This document shows positions 5,650 through 7,205 of a DNA stretch of 7,205 nt, in pieces (position 1 is the stretch's first letter; every line of letters begins with the position of its first letter). The notes below the pieces were generated by a model that was given only the letters and a program-made list of their open reading frames with translations, was not told where the DNA came from and did not search any database. The stretch lies in the NCBI GenBank assembly GCA_003641795.1, contig QNAP01000091.1, positions 1 to 7,205 on the forward strand. Reading direction: 5' to 3'. Both the position numbers and the translations under genes were made by a program. This stretch comes from Thermotogae bacterium. GTDB taxonomy: Bacteria > Thermotogota > Thermotogae > UBA12178.

Positions 5650-6534
5650 GTGGAACTCAGACTGAAAAGGCACCCTGCCAATCCTCTGCTTTCTCCGGTA
5701 TCTTCACATCACTGGGAAAGCAGATTCGTCTTCAACCCTGCCGTGGTGTACGACGGCGAACTCTTTCACATGCTCTACAGAGCTCAAGGTGAGGACATGG
5801 TATCGAGGCTCGGATACGCGGTCAGTCACGATGGTATTCATTGGAATCGGATGGAGAAACCCATCTTCTCTCCCGCCACTCAGCAAGAGCTTTATGGCGT
5901 GGAGGATCCGAGAATAACCAAGCTCGAGAATCACTACTACGTGGTCTATACGGCCTACTCGCCGTCTGGGATATACGTATCTTTAGCACGTACTAAGAAT
6001 TTCTTTATTTATGAGAGACTGGGTGTGGTTCTCCCAGAGAGCCCCAACAAGGATGCGGCACTCTTTCCAGAAAGGATCAACGGTAAGTACGTTTTAATCC
6101 ACAGGATCGAGCCTGACATATGGTTGGCCTTCTCCGAGGATCTCGAAAATTGGGGTGATTATGTTTCCATTGCTGGACCGAGAAAAGGATACTGGGATAA
6201 TTTGAAAATAGGAGCTGGTGCCCCTCCTATCAAGACGGAATACGGATGGCTTCTCCTTTACCACGGTGTGGAGGACACGCCAAGGCCGACCTACCGATTG
6301 GGGTTCATGCTTCTCGATTTAGAGGATCCCAGAAAAGTATTGAAACGCTCTGAAGAGCCGATACTCGAGCCTGAAGAAGAGTGGGAAATCTTTGGTGGTG
6401 TGCCCAACGTGGTCTTCAGCGATAGCCTCGTGGAGTACAAGGATTTGTATCTTGTACACTACGGGGCAGCCGACAATCATATAGCCCTGGCTTACATCGA
6501 AAAAGAGGCGGTGTTAGAATGGATTAGGCGTTGA
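5650..6534 (+). CDS. GH130-family glycoside phosphorylase (probable beta-mannoside phosphorylase)
   Basis: The 294-residue protein has no signal peptide and should act in the cytoplasm. It shows the five-bladed beta-propeller pattern of GH130: NPLLSP near the start, the LGYAVSHDGIHW blade motif (54-65), LYGVEDPRI (81-89) with the probable general acid Asp86, LFPERINGKYVLIHR (138-152), PDIWLAFSEDLENWGD (155-170) and KIGAGAPPI (186-194). Arg152, Lys186 and His205 correspond to basic residues that hold phosphate in GH130 phosphorylases and are missing from the hydrolytic members, so phosphorolysis to mannose 1-phosphate is likely. Known activities include beta-1,4-mannosyl-glucose, mannosyl-GlcNAc, manno-oligosaccharide and beta-1,2-mannobiose phosphorylases; which applies here is not visible. 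The GTG start is supported by GGAGGAGG (5635-5642) seven bases upstream. It follows the second permease by 15 bases, consistent with acting on the imported sugar. Confidence 0.9.
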   Translation: MELRLKRHPANPLLSPVSSHHWESRFVFNPAVVYDGELFHMLYRAQGEDMVSRLGYAVSHDGIHWNRMEKPIFSPATQQELYGVEDPRITKLENHYYVVYTAYSPSGIYVSLARTKNFFIYERLGVVLPESPNKDAALFPERINGKYVLIHRIEPDIWLAFSEDLENWGDYVSIAGPRKGYWDNLKIGAGAPPIKTEYGWLLLYHGVEDTPRPTYRLGFMLLDLEDPRKVLKRSEEPILEPEEEWEIFGGVPNVVFSDSLVEYKDLYLVHYGAADNHIALAYIEKEAVLEWIRR

Positions 6535-6561
6535 CTCTCGGTCGAACCAGGGGTGGTGTGC

Positions 6562-7205
6562 TTGATAGGACCGATTGTAGTGTTGGGTGCCGGTAGTTGG
6601 GGAACTGCCCTGACGCGCCTTTTAGCACAAAAAGGTTTTGAAATGTGGCTTTGGGTGAGGCGAAAAGAACTCGCAGAAAAACTCCAAAACACCAGGGAGA
6701 ATGTAGAATACCTCCCTGGTGTTTTCCTTCCGAGAAATGTGAGAATCTTCACCTGCTTTTCTGATCTTTCTGTTCCCAAACCTTTGGTAATTGTGGCGGT
6801 CCCCAGCTTCGCCGTACGTGAGATCGTGAGACGTTTCTTGGAGGAAGTGAGCAAAACGATCGAACCTATCGCTTTTGTGAACCTCGCTAAGGGACTTGAA
6901 AAAAATTCGTTGAAGACCATGTCAGAGGTCATAAAAGAGGAGACGCACTCGAAGCGAGTCTTCACTTTGACGGGCCCTTCCCACGCAGAAGAGGTGGGAC
7001 GAGACTTCCCCACAGCCGTGGTCTTAGCGGGTGAAGACCTTGAGGTGGGACAGAAGTTGCAGAGGATCTTCATGACAGATCGGTTCAGAGTTTACCTTTC
7101 AAATGATCTAAAAGGTGTTGAATACGCCGCAACGGTGAAAAACATGATAGCTATTGCATCAGGTATCTCCGACGAGTTGGGATATGGTGACAACTCCAAA
7201 GGAGC
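6562..7205 (+). CDS. gpsA: NAD(P)-dependent glycerol-3-phosphate dehydrogenase, 3' end outside the window
   Basis: GpsA reduces dihydroxyacetone phosphate to sn-glycerol 3-phosphate, the backbone precursor of membrane phospholipids. The visible 214 codons cover the nucleotide-binding domain and the start of the catalytic domain. Seen are the Rossmann motif GAGSWGTA (9-16), the YLPGVFLP segment, NLAKGLE, the TGPSHAEEV signature (137-145), and VKNMIAIASG with the probable catalytic Lys193, followed by DNSKGA where relatives have N(A/T)KAAL. About one third of a usual 320-340 residue protein is missing at the window edge. TTG at 6562 is the preferred start because AGGGGTGG (6549-6556) lies just upstream and the product then begins close to the Rossmann strand; GTG at 6553 or 6556 is possible. 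It lies 27 bases after the GH130 gene with no terminator between them, so it may be partly cotranscribed, although it is a housekeeping gene. Confidence 0.93.
   Translation, partial: MIGPIVVLGAGSWGTALTRLLAQKGFEMWLWVRRKELAEKLQNTRENVEYLPGVFLPRNVRIFTCFSDLSVPKPLVIVAVPSFAVREIVRRFLEEVSKTIEPIAFVNLAKGLEKNSLKTMSEVIKEETHSKRVFTLTGPSHAEEVGRDFPTAVVLAGEDLEVGQKLQRIFMTDRFRVYLSNDLKGVEYAATVKNMIAIASGISDELGYGDNSKG
6686..6725. repeat. Perfect 14-bp inverted repeat, terminator-like, inside gpsA
   Basis: AAAACACCAGGGAG (6686-6699) and CTCCCTGGTGTTTT (6712-6725) are exact reverse complements around a 12-base loop. The stem has a GC-rich core and ends in TTTT on either strand, so it resembles a bidirectional intrinsic terminator with a short T run. 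It lies about 125 bases into the gpsA coding sequence, over the conserved YLPG codons. Whether it terminates transcription is not known. Confidence 0.65.

Noticed and set aside
6492..7073. 193-codon open frame on the minus strand
   Set aside because: It lies entirely over gpsA and the end of the GH130 gene, whose family motifs are clear; its translation shows no domain and it has no ribosome binding site evidence.

Overview
The window looks like a piece of a Thermotogota chromosome (Thermotoga or Pseudothermotoga type). I infer this from moderate GC with frequent AGA/AGG/ATA codons, strong GGAGG ribosome binding sites, GTG/TTG starts, a sugar-binding protein with a plain signal peptide and no lipobox cysteine, and a GpsA sequence of Thermotoga character. 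I could not run a database search, so the genus is not fixed.

Layout. Positions 1-1270 (minus strand) hold most of a gene for a secreted protein I cannot name; its 3' end lies outside the window. Positions 1271-1587 are a divergent control region. It has a promoter facing each way, and each promoter carries a LacI/CcpA-type operator at or just after its predicted start point. From 1588 onward everything is on the plus strand: a LacI-family regulator (1588-2562), an extracellular sugar-binding protein (2594-3853), a strong intrinsic terminator (3864-3898), two ABC permeases of the MalF/MalG class (3929-4804 and 4801-5634), a GH130 glycoside phosphorylase-like enzyme (5650-6534) and the first two thirds of gpsA (from 6562, running off the window).

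How the genes work together (inference). The binding protein and permeases import an oligosaccharide. The cytoplasmic GH130 enzyme, which keeps the basic residues used for phosphate binding, probably cleaves a beta-mannoside by phosphorolysis to mannose 1-phosphate. The LacI protein senses the sugar or a breakdown product and represses both its own operon and the divergent secreted protein, which would place that unknown protein in the same sugar pathway. No transport ATPase is present, so the permeases probably borrow an MsmK-type ATPase encoded elsewhere.

Points most worth a second look: the matched operator pair, which ties the unknown secreted protein to the sugar operon; a GGGGAGGGG / CCCCTCCCC / GGGGAGGGG arrangement that can form either a terminator or a hairpin hiding the first permease's ribosome binding site; a dockerin-like calcium loop in the secreted protein; and a perfect 14-bp inverted repeat with terminator-like T runs inside the gpsA coding sequence.
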